Assembly (NCBI GenBank): GCA_021777355.1
Contig: JAJYDO010000015.1
Coordinates: 1-41,777 of the forward strand
Source of the DNA: Actinomycetes bacterium
GTDB taxonomy: Bacteria > Actinomycetota > Acidimicrobiia > Acidimicrobiales > JABEUL01
Reading direction: 5' to 3'
DNA: 41,777 nucleotides
The notes beneath the pieces were generated by a model. The model was not told where the DNA came from. It ran no database searches and saw only the letters and a program-made list of their open reading frames with translations. The translations under genes were made by a program, and so were the position numbers. Below, piece after piece: positions 29,161 through 38,200 of this stretch. Every line of letters starts with the position of its first letter. Position 1 is the first letter of the stretch.

Positions 29161-30154
29161 CGCTGGTCTCCTTTTTCCTAATTGCCCTTAGGCGACAGCT
29201 GGCAGATCGGTGATTTCTGTTAACTTCTTCAAGGCTTGGCCGCAATCCACGTCTGGGTGTAACATGTTCAAAATTTTTCACCGCACCGCACACGCATGGA
29301 AGATCCACAGGGCAAGTACAACCTCCAAAGCAAGCCTGGTCAAAAACTCTTTTGACCAATTGGTCTTCGCCGGAGTGATAAGTAAGTGCTGCAATTATTC
29401 CACCCGAATTAATGATTCCAATAGCAGCTTTAAGACCTTTTTCAAGCGAATATATTTCAGAGTTCACTTCCATCCTGATAGCCTGAAATGTCCGAGTTGC
29501 AGGGTGTCCGCCGTGCCTCCTGGTCGCGGCAGGAATGGCATTTTTTACAATTTCTGCAAGTTCCACTGTTGAACCAACTGGGCGAGCAGATACTATCGCA
29601 TTGGCAATACGGCGCGAGTATTTCTCGTCACCATAAGTTCGAATTATCTCTTCGAGTCGCTCTGCACTATAAGTGTTGATTATCTCGTAGGCACTCGCAT
29701 CTTTTGAAGTATCCATGCGCATATCAAGAGGGCCGTCATTTCTGTAGGAGAAACCTCGAAGCGGATTATCAAGCTGCATCGAACTTACGCCAAGATCCAT
29801 GAGAACTCCGCCAATTTGTCCGTTTAGTCCAAATGAAGCGACAATCTCGTCAAGTTCCACAAAGGAACCTAGAACAAGTTGATACCGATCTTTAAATTGG
29901 CTCACTATCCCTTCGGCAATTGCTAAAGCAGTTGCATCCCTGTCAATTCCAAGAACTTTTAACCCGCGTCGACCTGAAGTCTTCGCACTATCTAATAGTG
30001 CGAATGAGTGTCCGCCTGCGCCCAGTGTGGCGTCAACTATTACTCCGGTCTCGATTCGACTAAATAGGTCGACTACTTCTGCCAACATCACAGGTTGATG
30101 GGCAGCATTTTTTAGCGGTGTTGAATCGTAATTGAGTTTTTCTTTTCGGACCAT
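29141..30154 (-). CDS. rsmH: 16S rRNA (cytosine(1402)-N(4))-methyltransferase; probable start at ATG 30154
   Basis: HQPVMLAEVVDLF, VDATLGAGGHSFALL, GVLMDLGVSSMQLD, GFSYRNDGPLDMRMD, ALTYHSGEDQLVK. The ORF track extends to 30319 with no stop, so a longer form is possible. Confidence 0.93.
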   Translation of the reverse strand: MVRKEKLNYDSTPLKNAAHQPVMLAEVVDLFSRIETGVIVDATLGAGGHSFALLDSAKTSGRRGLKVLGIDRDATALAIAEGIVSQFKDRYQLVLGSFVELDEIVASFGLNGQIGGVLMDLGVSSMQLDNPLRGFSYRNDGPLDMRMDTSKDASAYEIINTYSAERLEEIIRTYGDEKYSRRIANAIVSARPVGSTVELAEIVKNAIPAATRRHGGHPATRTFQAIRMEVNSEIYSLEKGLKAAIGIINSGGIIAALTYHSGEDQLVKRVFDQACFGGCTCPVDLPCVCGAVKNFEHVTPRRGLRPSLEEVNRNHRSASCRLRAIRKKETSDGNDSV

Positions 30155-30253
30155 GCATAGCCCCTTGGCCAGCGAGCAAGGAAAGTTCCTCGACAAAGCG
30201 AGATGGAAGTGGGCGGGAGAGGAGGCTTCCATCAAAGCCAAGGGGCTATGCAT
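30153..30253 (-). promoter_or_regulatory. Candidate structured RNA element in the mraZ-rsmH spacer, closed by a perfect 17-bp inverted repeat
   Basis: ATGCATAGCCCCTTGGC (30153-30169) pairs 17/17 with GCCAAGGGGCTATGCAT (30237-30253). Inner hairpin GATGGAAG/CTTCCATC (30202-30209 / 30226-30233). In the mRNA the 3' arm holds AAGGGG and the first bases of the rsmH start codon. Confidence 0.7.
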
Positions 30254-30264
30254 AATACGACTAG

Positions 30265-30669
30265 TCATGACTCGTCCAAGGGCTGATCCTCCACGGAGGC
30301 CCAGCGAGTCGGGCTCCAAAATTCGATCCGATTCATGTTTCCGTTTACAATTACCTCACTTTCTAAACCGGCAAATTCCCGCAAGTAGCTGGGAATGGCT
30401 ATTCGTCCTTGAGCGTCAACTTTGACCTCCTGGACATTGGCAGCCCAAAACCTGGCCTTATTTCGATCGCTTTTTGACTCGCTATTACCCATTTCTCGAA
30501 ATTTGGCAGCTTGTTCGTTAAATTCATTGTCCGTCCACAGTGCCAAGCAGCCGTCTTCATGGTGCGAGATGTAACTTTCTGAGCGAAAAATGTCGCGAAA
30601 CTTCTTGGGAAGTATTACTCTTCCCTTCTCATCAAGCGAATGCTCAAATCTCCCAATAAACCAGTTCAA
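30265..30669 (-). CDS. mraZ: Transcriptional regulator MraZ
   Basis: FIGRFEHSLDEKGRVILPKKFRD and VDAQGRIAIPSYLREFAGL (two AbrB-like halves). Confidence 0.96.
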   Translation of the reverse strand: MNWFIGRFEHSLDEKGRVILPKKFRDIFRSESYISHHEDGCLALWTDNEFNEQAAKFREMGNSESKSDRNKARFWAANVQEVKVDAQGRIAIPSYLREFAGLESEVIVNGNMNRIEFWSPTRWASVEDQPLDES

Positions 30670-30710
30670 CGCTTAAGTCTCCCGATTTGGCCTATTAAGG
30701 CACCGAAATC

Positions 30711-30755
30711 TCCCTTTTCTGCCACAATCATCCACTTTACGCCCTTTTACCCCAC
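30711..30755 (-). promoter_or_regulatory. Five-unit MraZ-box-like direct repeat array with exact 10-bp period
   Basis: Minus strand: GTGGG-GTAAA-AGGGC-GTAAA-GTGGA-TGATT-GTGGC-AGAAA-AGGGA. Plus-strand unit starts 30711, 30721, 30731, 30741, 30751. Confidence 0.75.
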
Positions 30756-30762
30756 TCGTCAA
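30734..30762 (-). promoter_or_regulatory. Predicted sigma70-type mraZ promoter overlapping the repeat array
   Basis: TTGACG - 17 nt - TAAAGT on the minus strand. Confidence 0.5.
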
Positions 30763-30814
30763 CTACTTTTCCTCAAATAACTCTGTTACGGGGAGAAATC
30801 GTGGCACCACGGAG

Positions 30815-30873
30815 AGAGGTTATTGAAAGCACGCGATTATCCCTTTGGCCGGCAAGGCGCGCGACAAACCTCT
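30815..30873 (-). other. Nested inverted-repeat structure downstream of amtB
   Basis: AGAGGTT (30815-30821) / AACCTCT (30867-30873), with shorter nested CGCG and CCTT/AAGG arms. Confidence 0.35.
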
Positions 30874-30910
30874 GGAAATGACAAATTTAAAATAATGGCT
30901 GAGTTAACCG

Positions 30911-32167
30911 TTAAGTTCTGTTGTCGCTTGAATAAGCTCTTTCAGAGTGCTGGGAGGTGTCCAAACCCTCGTCTTCGCTTGCAGGCGATACCCTTAGTCC
31001 TATTGTTTTATGCACCCCAAATGCCAGCAGATAAGAAACTCCAAATGCCCATGCGGCAGATGCAATGATGCCTAGAACCTGAATTGACATGAGATGCAGC
31101 CCGCCTCCATAGAAAAGTCCATTTGAACTCGACTTATTAATTGCATTTGTTGCAAAAAGTCCCAGCAAAAACATGCCGATAACTCCGCCTACGCCGTGAA
31201 TCCCAAGAACATCCAAAGAATCATCGAAGCCGAACTTAAACTTAATCTTTACTGCCAATGCACAGATTGCTCCGGCTAAGGTCCCAATTACAATCGCAGG
31301 GAAAGTAGTTACAAAACCCGCACACGGAGTAATTGCTACCATTCCTGCAACTGCTCCGGATGTGGCCCCAAGTGTTGTGTAGTGGCCGCCAAAAATCCTC
31401 TCGATAATAATCCAACCCAATAGCCCCATGGCTGCGGCAATCTGAGTTGTCAAAAAAGCCTCCGAAGCCACGGAATTTGCCCCCAGTGCGGATCCCGCAT
31501 TAAAACCGAACCAACCAAACCACAGTATTCCGGCTCCCACCACAGTTAGAGGAACCGAATGAGGAAGCATTGGTTCTCTGGGCCAGCCTTTCCTTTTCCC
31601 AATTACTAAAACAACTGCAAGAGTTGAAAATCCGGAATTAATTTCAACCACTGTTCCACCTGCGAAATCAAGCATTCCCCTGTGTGCAAGCCAGCCGAAA
31701 GGAGAAAATGCCCAGTGCGCAAGTGGACAGTAGACAAAGATTACCCAAAGCACAACAAAGATGGCGAAGCCGGTGAATTTCAATCTGTCCGCTGTTCCTC
31801 CGGCAATCAGTGCTGCGGTAATAATTGCAAACATCATCTGAAATGATGCATATGCGCTGAGTGGGATATGAAGTGAAGAAAATCCCGGCACGGCACCGTT
31901 CATGTTGCCTAACCCAACTAGTCCAAAGTTGCCGATTATTCCACCATATGCATCTTTTCCAAATGCAAGAGAAAATCCAATCGTTACCCAGACTAAAGTT
32001 ACAACTCCTATACACATGAATACCTGGATCATGATGGCCAAAACGCTCTTCGCCCTAACCATGCCCCCATAAAATAAAGCCAGCCCCGGTGTCATAAACA
32101 ACACCAAGGCGGCCGAAGCTAAGACCCAGGCGGTATCGCCAGAATTAATTTGAGGCATGGCACTCAA
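30911..32167 (-). CDS. amtB: Ammonium transporter, Amt family
   Basis: DTAWVLASAALVLFMTPGLALFYGGMVRAKSVL, DFAGGTVVEINSGFSTL, WFGWFGFNAGSAL, DDSLDVLGIHGVGGVIG. Confidence 0.97.
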   Translation of the reverse strand: MSAMPQINSGDTAWVLASAALVLFMTPGLALFYGGMVRAKSVLAIMIQVFMCIGVVTLVWVTIGFSLAFGKDAYGGIIGNFGLVGLGNMNGAVPGFSSLHIPLSAYASFQMMFAIITAALIAGGTADRLKFTGFAIFVVLWVIFVYCPLAHWAFSPFGWLAHRGMLDFAGGTVVEINSGFSTLAVVLVIGKRKGWPREPMLPHSVPLTVVGAGILWFGWFGFNAGSALGANSVASEAFLTTQIAAAMGLLGWIIIERIFGGHYTTLGATSGAVAGMVAITPCAGFVTTFPAIVIGTLAGAICALAVKIKFKFGFDDSLDVLGIHGVGGVIGMFLLGLFATNAINKSSSNGLFYGGGLHLMSIQVLGIIASAAWAFGVSYLLAFGVHKTIGLRVSPASEDEGLDTSQHSERAYSSDNRT

Positions 32168-32183
32168 TCATAGATAACAAAAG

Positions 32184-32345
32184 CTAGGCAAGTCTAGTAT
32201 TGATCAAATTAATCATTGTTATCTCGCCAACGTAGTTGGACAAACCAATCAGGAAGAATGTTTCTCTAATCCCGCTCAAATCTTGCATATCACCCAAAAT
32301 CGGATCTAAAAGAATTGAAATATCTCTCAACCAATGCCATTTCAC
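32184..32345 (-). CDS. Possible 53-aa small ORF between carB and amtB (below the ORF-track cut-off)
   Basis: GTG start; VKWHWLRDISILLDPILGDMQDLSGIRETFFLIGLSNYVGEITMINLINTRLA-stop; weak Shine-Dalgarno. Confidence 0.2.
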   Translation of the reverse strand: MKWHWLRDISILLDPILGDMQDLSGIRETFFLIGLSNYVGEITMINLINTRLA

Positions 32346-32387
32346 CCACAAAAGCTCGTCGCAAGTTAATTTTCAATATGGCTTAGT

Positions 32388-35300
32388 TCAAGAAATTCCT
32401 TGGGCGTGAATATCCTGTAATGCCCGTACGCTAAGGCCGTGTTCTCTCCAAGAATTTATTCCATCACATGCAGCCAACGCCGCAGAAACTGTGGTTAAAC
32501 AAGGAACTCCGTGAAGCGACGCAGCATGTCTTATATAGGCTCCGTCAGCCATGGCTCCGCGACCCCTAGGGGTGTTGACAATCAAGGAAATTTTTCCCGT
32601 TGAGATCAATGAAATTGCGTCGGTCAAGTTGTCGCTTTCTAGGGAATCCAAGGAGTTCTCAGGCACAGTTCTTTTTTTCACCACTATTTCGATGGGAAGT
32701 TTGGCTTCCATGCACGCATTTGCCGTCCCACTGGTAGCGGCTAACTTAAATCCCATACCTACCAATTTTGTGGCTGCCACTATTCCAGCTTTTTTGTCCC
32801 TGTCTGCAAGTGAAAGAAATATCATTCCAGTATCTGGAAGCGGTGATCCTGCACCTGACTGGCTTTTAGCAAAGGCCAGGCCGAAGGTTGAGTCAATTCC
32901 CATTACCTCACCTGTTGATCTCATCTCTGGACCTAAAAGTGAGTCGACTTCAGGAAATCTGCTGAAAGGCAAAACCGCCTCTTTAACCGATACATAGTCA
33001 AGTCCCTCCGCCAAATCAGGAACACCTCCTGGCCCGATTGCAATATCTTTAGGCAAAAGACCTTCTTCCACAAGTTCTCCAAAAGTTGATCCCGTCATCA
33101 ATCGAGCTGCCACTTTGGCTAGCGAACACCCAATGGCCTTCGAGACAAATGGCATAGTTCTAGAAGCCCTCGGATTAGCTTCCAAAACATACGCCTCGCC
33201 GTCTTTAACCGCAAACTGGACATTAATAGGTCCAACTACCTCAAGTGCGTCAGCAATTGCAACCACTCGCTCTTGGATTAATGCAACCACTTCTCTTGAT
33301 AGTGTCTGCACGGGAATAGCGCATGCTGAATCTCCGGAATGGACCCCAGCTTGTTCCACATGTTCCATTACTCCCCCGATTATTGATTCTCCTTGATTGT
33401 CCCTTAACGCATCCACGTCCACCTCGACTGCATCTTCTAAAAATCTATCGATGAGAACAGGACGATCATATGCAAGACTTCCCTCCCTTTGAAGCGATCC
33501 ACTCGAATTAATTTCACTCCAAGCTCGTTCTAAATCGTCATCAGAAAAAACAATCTCCATTGCACGCCCGCCAAGTACATAACTGGGCCTGATCAGTACC
33601 GGATAACCAATCTCTCCTGCTATTTCTATTGCTTTTTCGATATTCGTTGCTGTTCCACCAGGTGCCTGAGGTATTTCCAGCACTTGACACAATTTATTCC
33701 ACTGCTCTCTATCTTCGGCTAAATCAATAGAACGAGGGGAGGTCCCAAGTACTAATTCAGGATCGATGCTATTAGCCAGCTTAAGAGGTGTCTGGCCACC
33801 AAGAGAGACAATGACTCCATAAATTTTTCCCTCTCCAGTGCAACTAAGACTTTCAGCTCGCAATATATGGCCTAAATCCTCAGGAGTTAGAGGTTCAAAA
33901 TAAAGGCGGTCGGAAGTGTCATAATCCGTCGAGACTGTTTCTGGGTTGCAATTAACCATAATGGCTTCAAAACCTGCCTCCTTGACAGCCTTGGCTGCGT
34001 GAACACAACAGTAATCAAATTCAATTCCCTGGCCTATTCGATTGGGGCCGGAACCCAATATAATTACCTTTTGCTTGCTCGAACGCGCTACTTCACTCTC
34101 ATCTTCAAATGTCGCATAATAATATGGCGTATCGGCTTTAAACTCCCCGGCACAGGTGTCTACAGTTTTGTAAACCGGAAATACTCCAAGGTCTTCACGC
34201 TTTGCCTTAAGAATGGTTTCCGGAATATTTAGGAAGTAAGCCAACTGCGAATCAGAAAAACCCATCTTCTTCGCAGTAACAAAGTCTTTTTTAGTCACTT
34301 CTTCAACCGCATTTTTCCCAGACTTTGCTCTTTCTTCCCACCATTTTCTTTCGCAAGTTATCTCTTCAATCCTTTGCAAAAACCACGGATCAATAAATGT
34401 ATTGGCAAAGATTTCTTCAAGGCTGATTCCGCGTCTGATGGCTGCTTCCACTGCAAAAATTCGGCCAGGCTTGTTTTCGCCACAAAGTTCCAACAACTCA
34501 CCATTTCCTAACCCATCAAGTTCTAACTCCTTCGGGTCACCGTTAAGGCCATTTCTACCTTCTTCCAGTGATCGAATAGCTTTTTGGAGAGATTCTGGGA
34601 AAGTTCGTCCAATAGCCATTACCTCGCCCACGGATTGCATCCTTGTACCTAACAGGCCTTTTGAACCGGGAAGTTTTTCAAATGCCCATCTCGGAATTTT
34701 AGTAACTACATAATCGATGGTTGGTTCAAATGACGCCGGAGTAACTTTGGTGATGTCGTTTTGAATTTCATCCAAGCAGTATCCTACGGCTAGTTTGGCC
34801 GCAATTTTGGCTATTGGGAAACCTGTAGCTTTGGAGGCAAGAGCTGATGACCTAGATACTCTTGGGTTCATCTCGATTACTATCATGCGCCCATCGTCAG
34901 GATTAATTGCAAATTGGATATTTGAACCTCCGGTTTCAACGCCTACTCTTCTAATGCAAGCAAACGCAGCGTCGCGCATTTTCTGATATTCAAAATCAGT
35001 TAATGTCTGCGCGGGAGCTACCGTGATGGAATCTCCGGTATGAATTCCCATAGGATCTAAGTTTTCAATCGAGCAAATCACAACGCAGTTATCTGCACGA
35101 TCTCGCATAACTTCGAGTTCATACTCTTTCCACCCGGCAATTGATTTTTCAATCAAAATTTCAGTTGCAGGAGATGTCTCGAGTCCTTCTCTTGCGAGTA
35201 TTTCAAGTTCATCCCTGTCTTTGGCAATTCCCGTTCCTGCTCCTCCTAAAATATAAGAGGGCCTTACAATCACCGGGTAGCCGATGGAATCTCCGTGAGA

Positions 35301-35768
35301 CAGGGCTACTTCCAGCGAATGTGCAATAGCAGAAGGAGCAACTTCTAAGCCAATTTCAACCATGGCCTCTTTAAACCTTTCACGGTTTTCAGCAGTTTCT
35401 ATAGACTTGGCAGACGCACCTATTAGCTGCACTCCAAACTCATCCAATATTCCAGCCGAATGGGCCTGCATTGCCAAATTAAGTGCGGTTTGACCGCCAA
35501 GAGTTGGCAGGATAGCATCAGGCCTCTCTTTTTCAATAACTGCTTTCAATACTTCTAAATTAAGCGGCTCAATATAGGTTCTATCAGCTAATGCCGGATC
35601 AGTCATAATTGTGGCCGGATTGGAGTTAACAAGGATTACTTTGAAACCTTCGCTTTTTAAAACAGAACAGGCTTGAGTTCCAGAGTAATCAAACTCGCAG
35701 GCTTGCCCTATGACTATTGGTCCGGACCCAATTACAAGAATGGATTGAATGTCGTTTCTTTTTGGCAT
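32388..35768 (-). CDS. carB: Carbamoyl-phosphate synthase large subunit
   Basis: [24 protein letters not shown], two ATP-grasp halves, [37 protein letters not shown]-terminal MGS domain. Confidence 0.98.
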   Translation of the reverse strand: MPKRNDIQSILVIGSGPIVIGQACEFDYSGTQACSVLKSEGFKVILVNSNPATIMTDPALADRTYIEPLNLEVLKAVIEKERPDAILPTLGGQTALNLAMQAHSAGILDEFGVQLIGASAKSIETAENRERFKEAMVEIGLEVAPSAIAHSLEVALSHGDSIGYPVIVRPSYILGGAGTGIAKDRDELEILAREGLETSPATEILIEKSIAGWKEYELEVMRDRADNCVVICSIENLDPMGIHTGDSITVAPAQTLTDFEYQKMRDAAFACIRRVGVETGGSNIQFAINPDDGRMIVIEMNPRVSRSSALASKATGFPIAKIAAKLAVGYCLDEIQNDITKVTPASFEPTIDYVVTKIPRWAFEKLPGSKGLLGTRMQSVGEVMAIGRTFPESLQKAIRSLEEGRNGLNGDPKELELDGLGNGELLELCGENKPGRIFAVEAAIRRGISLEEIFANTFIDPWFLQRIEEITCERKWWEERAKSGKNAVEEVTKKDFVTAKKMGFSDSQLAYFLNIPETILKAKREDLGVFPVYKTVDTCAGEFKADTPYYYATFEDESEVARSSKQKVIILGSGPNRIGQGIEFDYCCVHAAKAVKEAGFEAIMVNCNPETVSTDYDTSDRLYFEPLTPEDLGHILRAESLSCTGEGKIYGVIVSLGGQTPLKLANSIDPELVLGTSPRSIDLAEDREQWNKLCQVLEIPQAPGGTATNIEKAIEIAGEIGYPVLIRPSYVLGGRAMEIVFSDDDLERAWSEINSSGSLQREGSLAYDRPVLIDRFLEDAVEVDVDALRDNQGESIIGGVMEHVEQAGVHSGDSACAIPVQTLSREVVALIQERVVAIADALEVVGPINVQFAVKDGEAYVLEANPRASRTMPFVSKAIGCSLAKVAARLMTGSTFGELVEEGLLPKDIAIGPGGVPDLAEGLDYVSVKEAVLPFSRFPEVDSLLGPEMRSTGEVMGIDSTFGLAFAKSQSGAGSPLPDTGMIFLSLADRDKKAGIVAATKLVGMGFKLAATSGTANACMEAKLPIEIVVKKRTVPENSLDSLESDNLTDAISLISTGKISLIVNTPRGRGAMADGAYIRHAASLHGVPCLTTVSAALAACDGINSWREHGLSVRALQDIHAQGIS

Positions 35769-36899
35769 CTATTTGACCTTCTTGTCGCCCGAACACTTCT
35801 CAATTAGCTCTTTAAACTGATCGAAAAGATAGTGTGCATCATGAGGCCCAGGACCTGCTTCTGGATGATACTGGACGGAAAATGCAGGCGCATCGTTAAG
35901 TTCAATTCCTTCTACTACCCCGTCATTCAAGTTGACGTGAGTGACAACTGCATTTGCCAAACTATCTTGATCTATTGCATATGAGTGGTTTTGGCTTGTA
36001 ATTTCAATATTTTGGCTGGATAGATTCTTCACCGGGTGATTCCCCCCATGGTGGCCAAAGGGAAGCTTAATAGTTTTAGCTCCAATTGAACGAGCGAGAA
36101 GTTGGTGGCCTAAGCAAATGCCAAATATTGGAACTCTTCCCAAAAGCCCAGAGACAGTATCTACCGCATAATCAACTACTCCCGGATCTCCGGGACCGTT
36201 TGAGAGAAATACACCGTTTGCTTTTCTTTTGAAAACATCTCCCGAAAGTATCTCATCGGCTTTAGTTGTGGCCGGAACGACAGTGACTGTGGCAAATCCG
36301 GCCAAGTTCCTCAGTATTGTTGTTTTTATCCCGTAGTCAATTGCAATTATGTTAATCGGGCCATTACCCAACGTATATGGACGGTCACAGGTGACGCCTC
36401 TAACTAAATCCTTCCCGTCGGTTGGACCATCTTTTTTGGCCAACTCGGTCAAAGATTTTACATCGGAGCTCTCAATTGGTCCAAAGGCGCATCCCAATGC
36501 TCCAAGATCTCTGATGTGGCGAGTTAACTTACGGGTATCAACGCCCGTGATCATTGGTATCTTATTGTTGATTAGCCATTCCTCGATGTTGAGCTGGCTG
36601 CGCCAATTGCTTGCAATTTCTGTCACATCTCTTACAACAACTCCAGAACATCTGGGCATTTTGGACTCATTGTCAAAGTCGTTTGTGCCGTAATTGCCAA
36701 AATGAGGATAGGTAAACGTAATTACTTGGCCTGCGTAACTTGGGTCTGAAACTATCTCTTGATATCCGCTTAGAGAAGTATTAAATACAATCTCTCCCAC
36801 GCACACCCCTTCGTCGGGAACATATCCTCCTACAAGGCCTTCAAAAACTGAACCGTCGGATAATACCAGGACGGCCTCTCTTCGATCTCTGTCTCTCAC
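35769..36899 (-). CDS. carA: Carbamoyl-phosphate synthase small subunit
   Basis: FNTSLSGYQEIVSDPSYAGQVITFTYPHFGNYG, FGICLGHQLLARSIGAKTIKLPFGHHGGNHPV, SVQYHPEAGPGPHD. Confidence 0.98.
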   Translation of the reverse strand: MRDRDRREAVLVLSDGSVFEGLVGGYVPDEGVCVGEIVFNTSLSGYQEIVSDPSYAGQVITFTYPHFGNYGTNDFDNESKMPRCSGVVVRDVTEIASNWRSQLNIEEWLINNKIPMITGVDTRKLTRHIRDLGALGCAFGPIESSDVKSLTELAKKDGPTDGKDLVRGVTCDRPYTLGNGPINIIAIDYGIKTTILRNLAGFATVTVVPATTKADEILSGDVFKRKANGVFLSNGPGDPGVVDYAVDTVSGLLGRVPIFGICLGHQLLARSIGAKTIKLPFGHHGGNHPVKNLSSQNIEITSQNHSYAIDQDSLANAVVTHVNLNDGVVEGIELNDAPAFSVQYHPEAGPGPHDAHYLFDQFKELIEKCSGDKKVK

Positions 36900-38200
36900 C
36901 AGTTGCCTACTCCATTCTCTACTACAACTTTTCCCCCACAGATCGTATAAATCACTTTGCCGAAAAAGTTCAACCCCCCATAAGGGCTTATTCTCTCTTT
37001 GGCAACTTCTTTTTTTTCATCGAGTGAAAAAATTGCGAGATCTCCCCTTGCCCCAACGCTAAGCAAACTTGTCTGCCTACTTTTAGAAATTATGTTTCTG
37101 GGTCTTGTAGTTAAAGCATCAATGACTCTTACGAACTTGCCGGCATCAATTTGATCTTTGATGTCTAGGCCGAACGTTTTTAAAATAATTCCCAAGGCTA
37201 TATCCAAGCTTTCTATTCCACATGGTGCTTCAGAAAATGATTTCTCTTTGGCCTCTAGCGTATGGGGGGCATGATCAGTAGCAATTGCATCGATGGTGCC
37301 TTCTAGAAGTCCTCTTCGCATTTCATTTATGTCCATAGTTCCTCGAAGAGGAGGATTGACTTTGTAAATAGGATTGAATTTCTCGACTAGAGAGTCGTCG
37401 AGAAACAGGTGGTGCGGAGTTACCTCACAGGTAAACTTTAAACCTCTTTGCTTTGCAATTTCTATTATTTCCAACGAACCGGAAGTCGAAATATGTTGAG
37501 CATGGTATTTGGCATTCCTATTTTTTAAGAGAATTAGATCTCTGGCCAGCATGATTTCTTCACTCGAAGCCGGGATTCCCGGAATTCCAAGACGTTGAGA
37601 AATTGGGCCAAGATTTGCCAAACCCCCTGTAGAGATTGAATTGGTTTCGAGATGTTGGGCTACTACCACGCCTAGTTCGCCAGCGTAACTTAAAGCTTTA
37701 TCCATTATGGAACTGTCCTGCACTCCATTGCCGTCATCTGTGAACATCACAACCCCAAGATCGGCCATTGCTTTCATGTTTACGAGGCCTTCCCCTTTCC
37801 TCTCCAAGGTAATGGCAGAGGCAATCTCAACATTGATTACGGCTAACTTTGCCAAGGCCCTAATCTCATGCACCATAGAGGTGCAGTCAATACTGGGACT
37901 TGTATTGGGCATAGCAACTACGGTTGTAAAGCCTCCCAGTGCTGCTTTTCTTGTCCCGCTAACAATAGTCTCGGCTTCGCTATTGCCTGGTTCGCGAAGA
38001 TGGGTATGCAAATCAACGAAACCCGGGGAGATGTAAAGTCCTGATGCGTCGATCACCCTTTGGTCGGAAGAAATTTCAATATCGTTTTCACATTGAGTAA
38101 TTAATCCCTCTGGTGATATTGCAATATCGCTCCTTCCAAGGCCGTGATTGTCAATTACGTACCCACCCTTGATCACAAGTGGCGCATCATTCATTTTCAT
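36896..38200 (-). CDS. pyrC: Dihydroorotase, class I
   Basis: PGFVDLHTHLREPG, TTVVAMPNTSPS, CEVTPHHLFLDD, IATDHAPHTLEAKE. Confidence 0.97.
   Translation of the reverse strand: MKMNDAPLVIKGGYVIDNHGLGRSDIAISPEGLITQCENDIEISSDQRVIDASGLYISPGFVDLHTHLREPGNSEAETIVSGTRKAALGGFTTVVAMPNTSPSIDCTSMVHEIRALAKLAVINVEIASAITLERKGEGLVNMKAMADLGVVMFTDDGNGVQDSSIMDKALSYAGELGVVVAQHLETNSISTGGLANLGPISQRLGIPGIPASSEEIMLARDLILLKNRNAKYHAQHISTSGSLEIIEIAKQRGLKFTCEVTPHHLFLDDSLVEKFNPIYKVNPPLRGTMDINEMRRGLLEGTIDAIATDHAPHTLEAKEKSFSEAPCGIESLDIALGIILKTFGLDIKDQIDAGKFVRVIDALTTRPRNIISKSRQTSLLSVGARGDLAIFSLDEKKEVAKERISPYGGLNFFGKVIYTICGGKVVVENGVGNW

Noticed and set aside
30132-30425. 97-aa plus-strand ORF across the mraZ-rsmH spacer
   Set aside because: Antisense to mraZ and the hairpin; most likely a chance open frame, although it covers the interesting inverted repeat.
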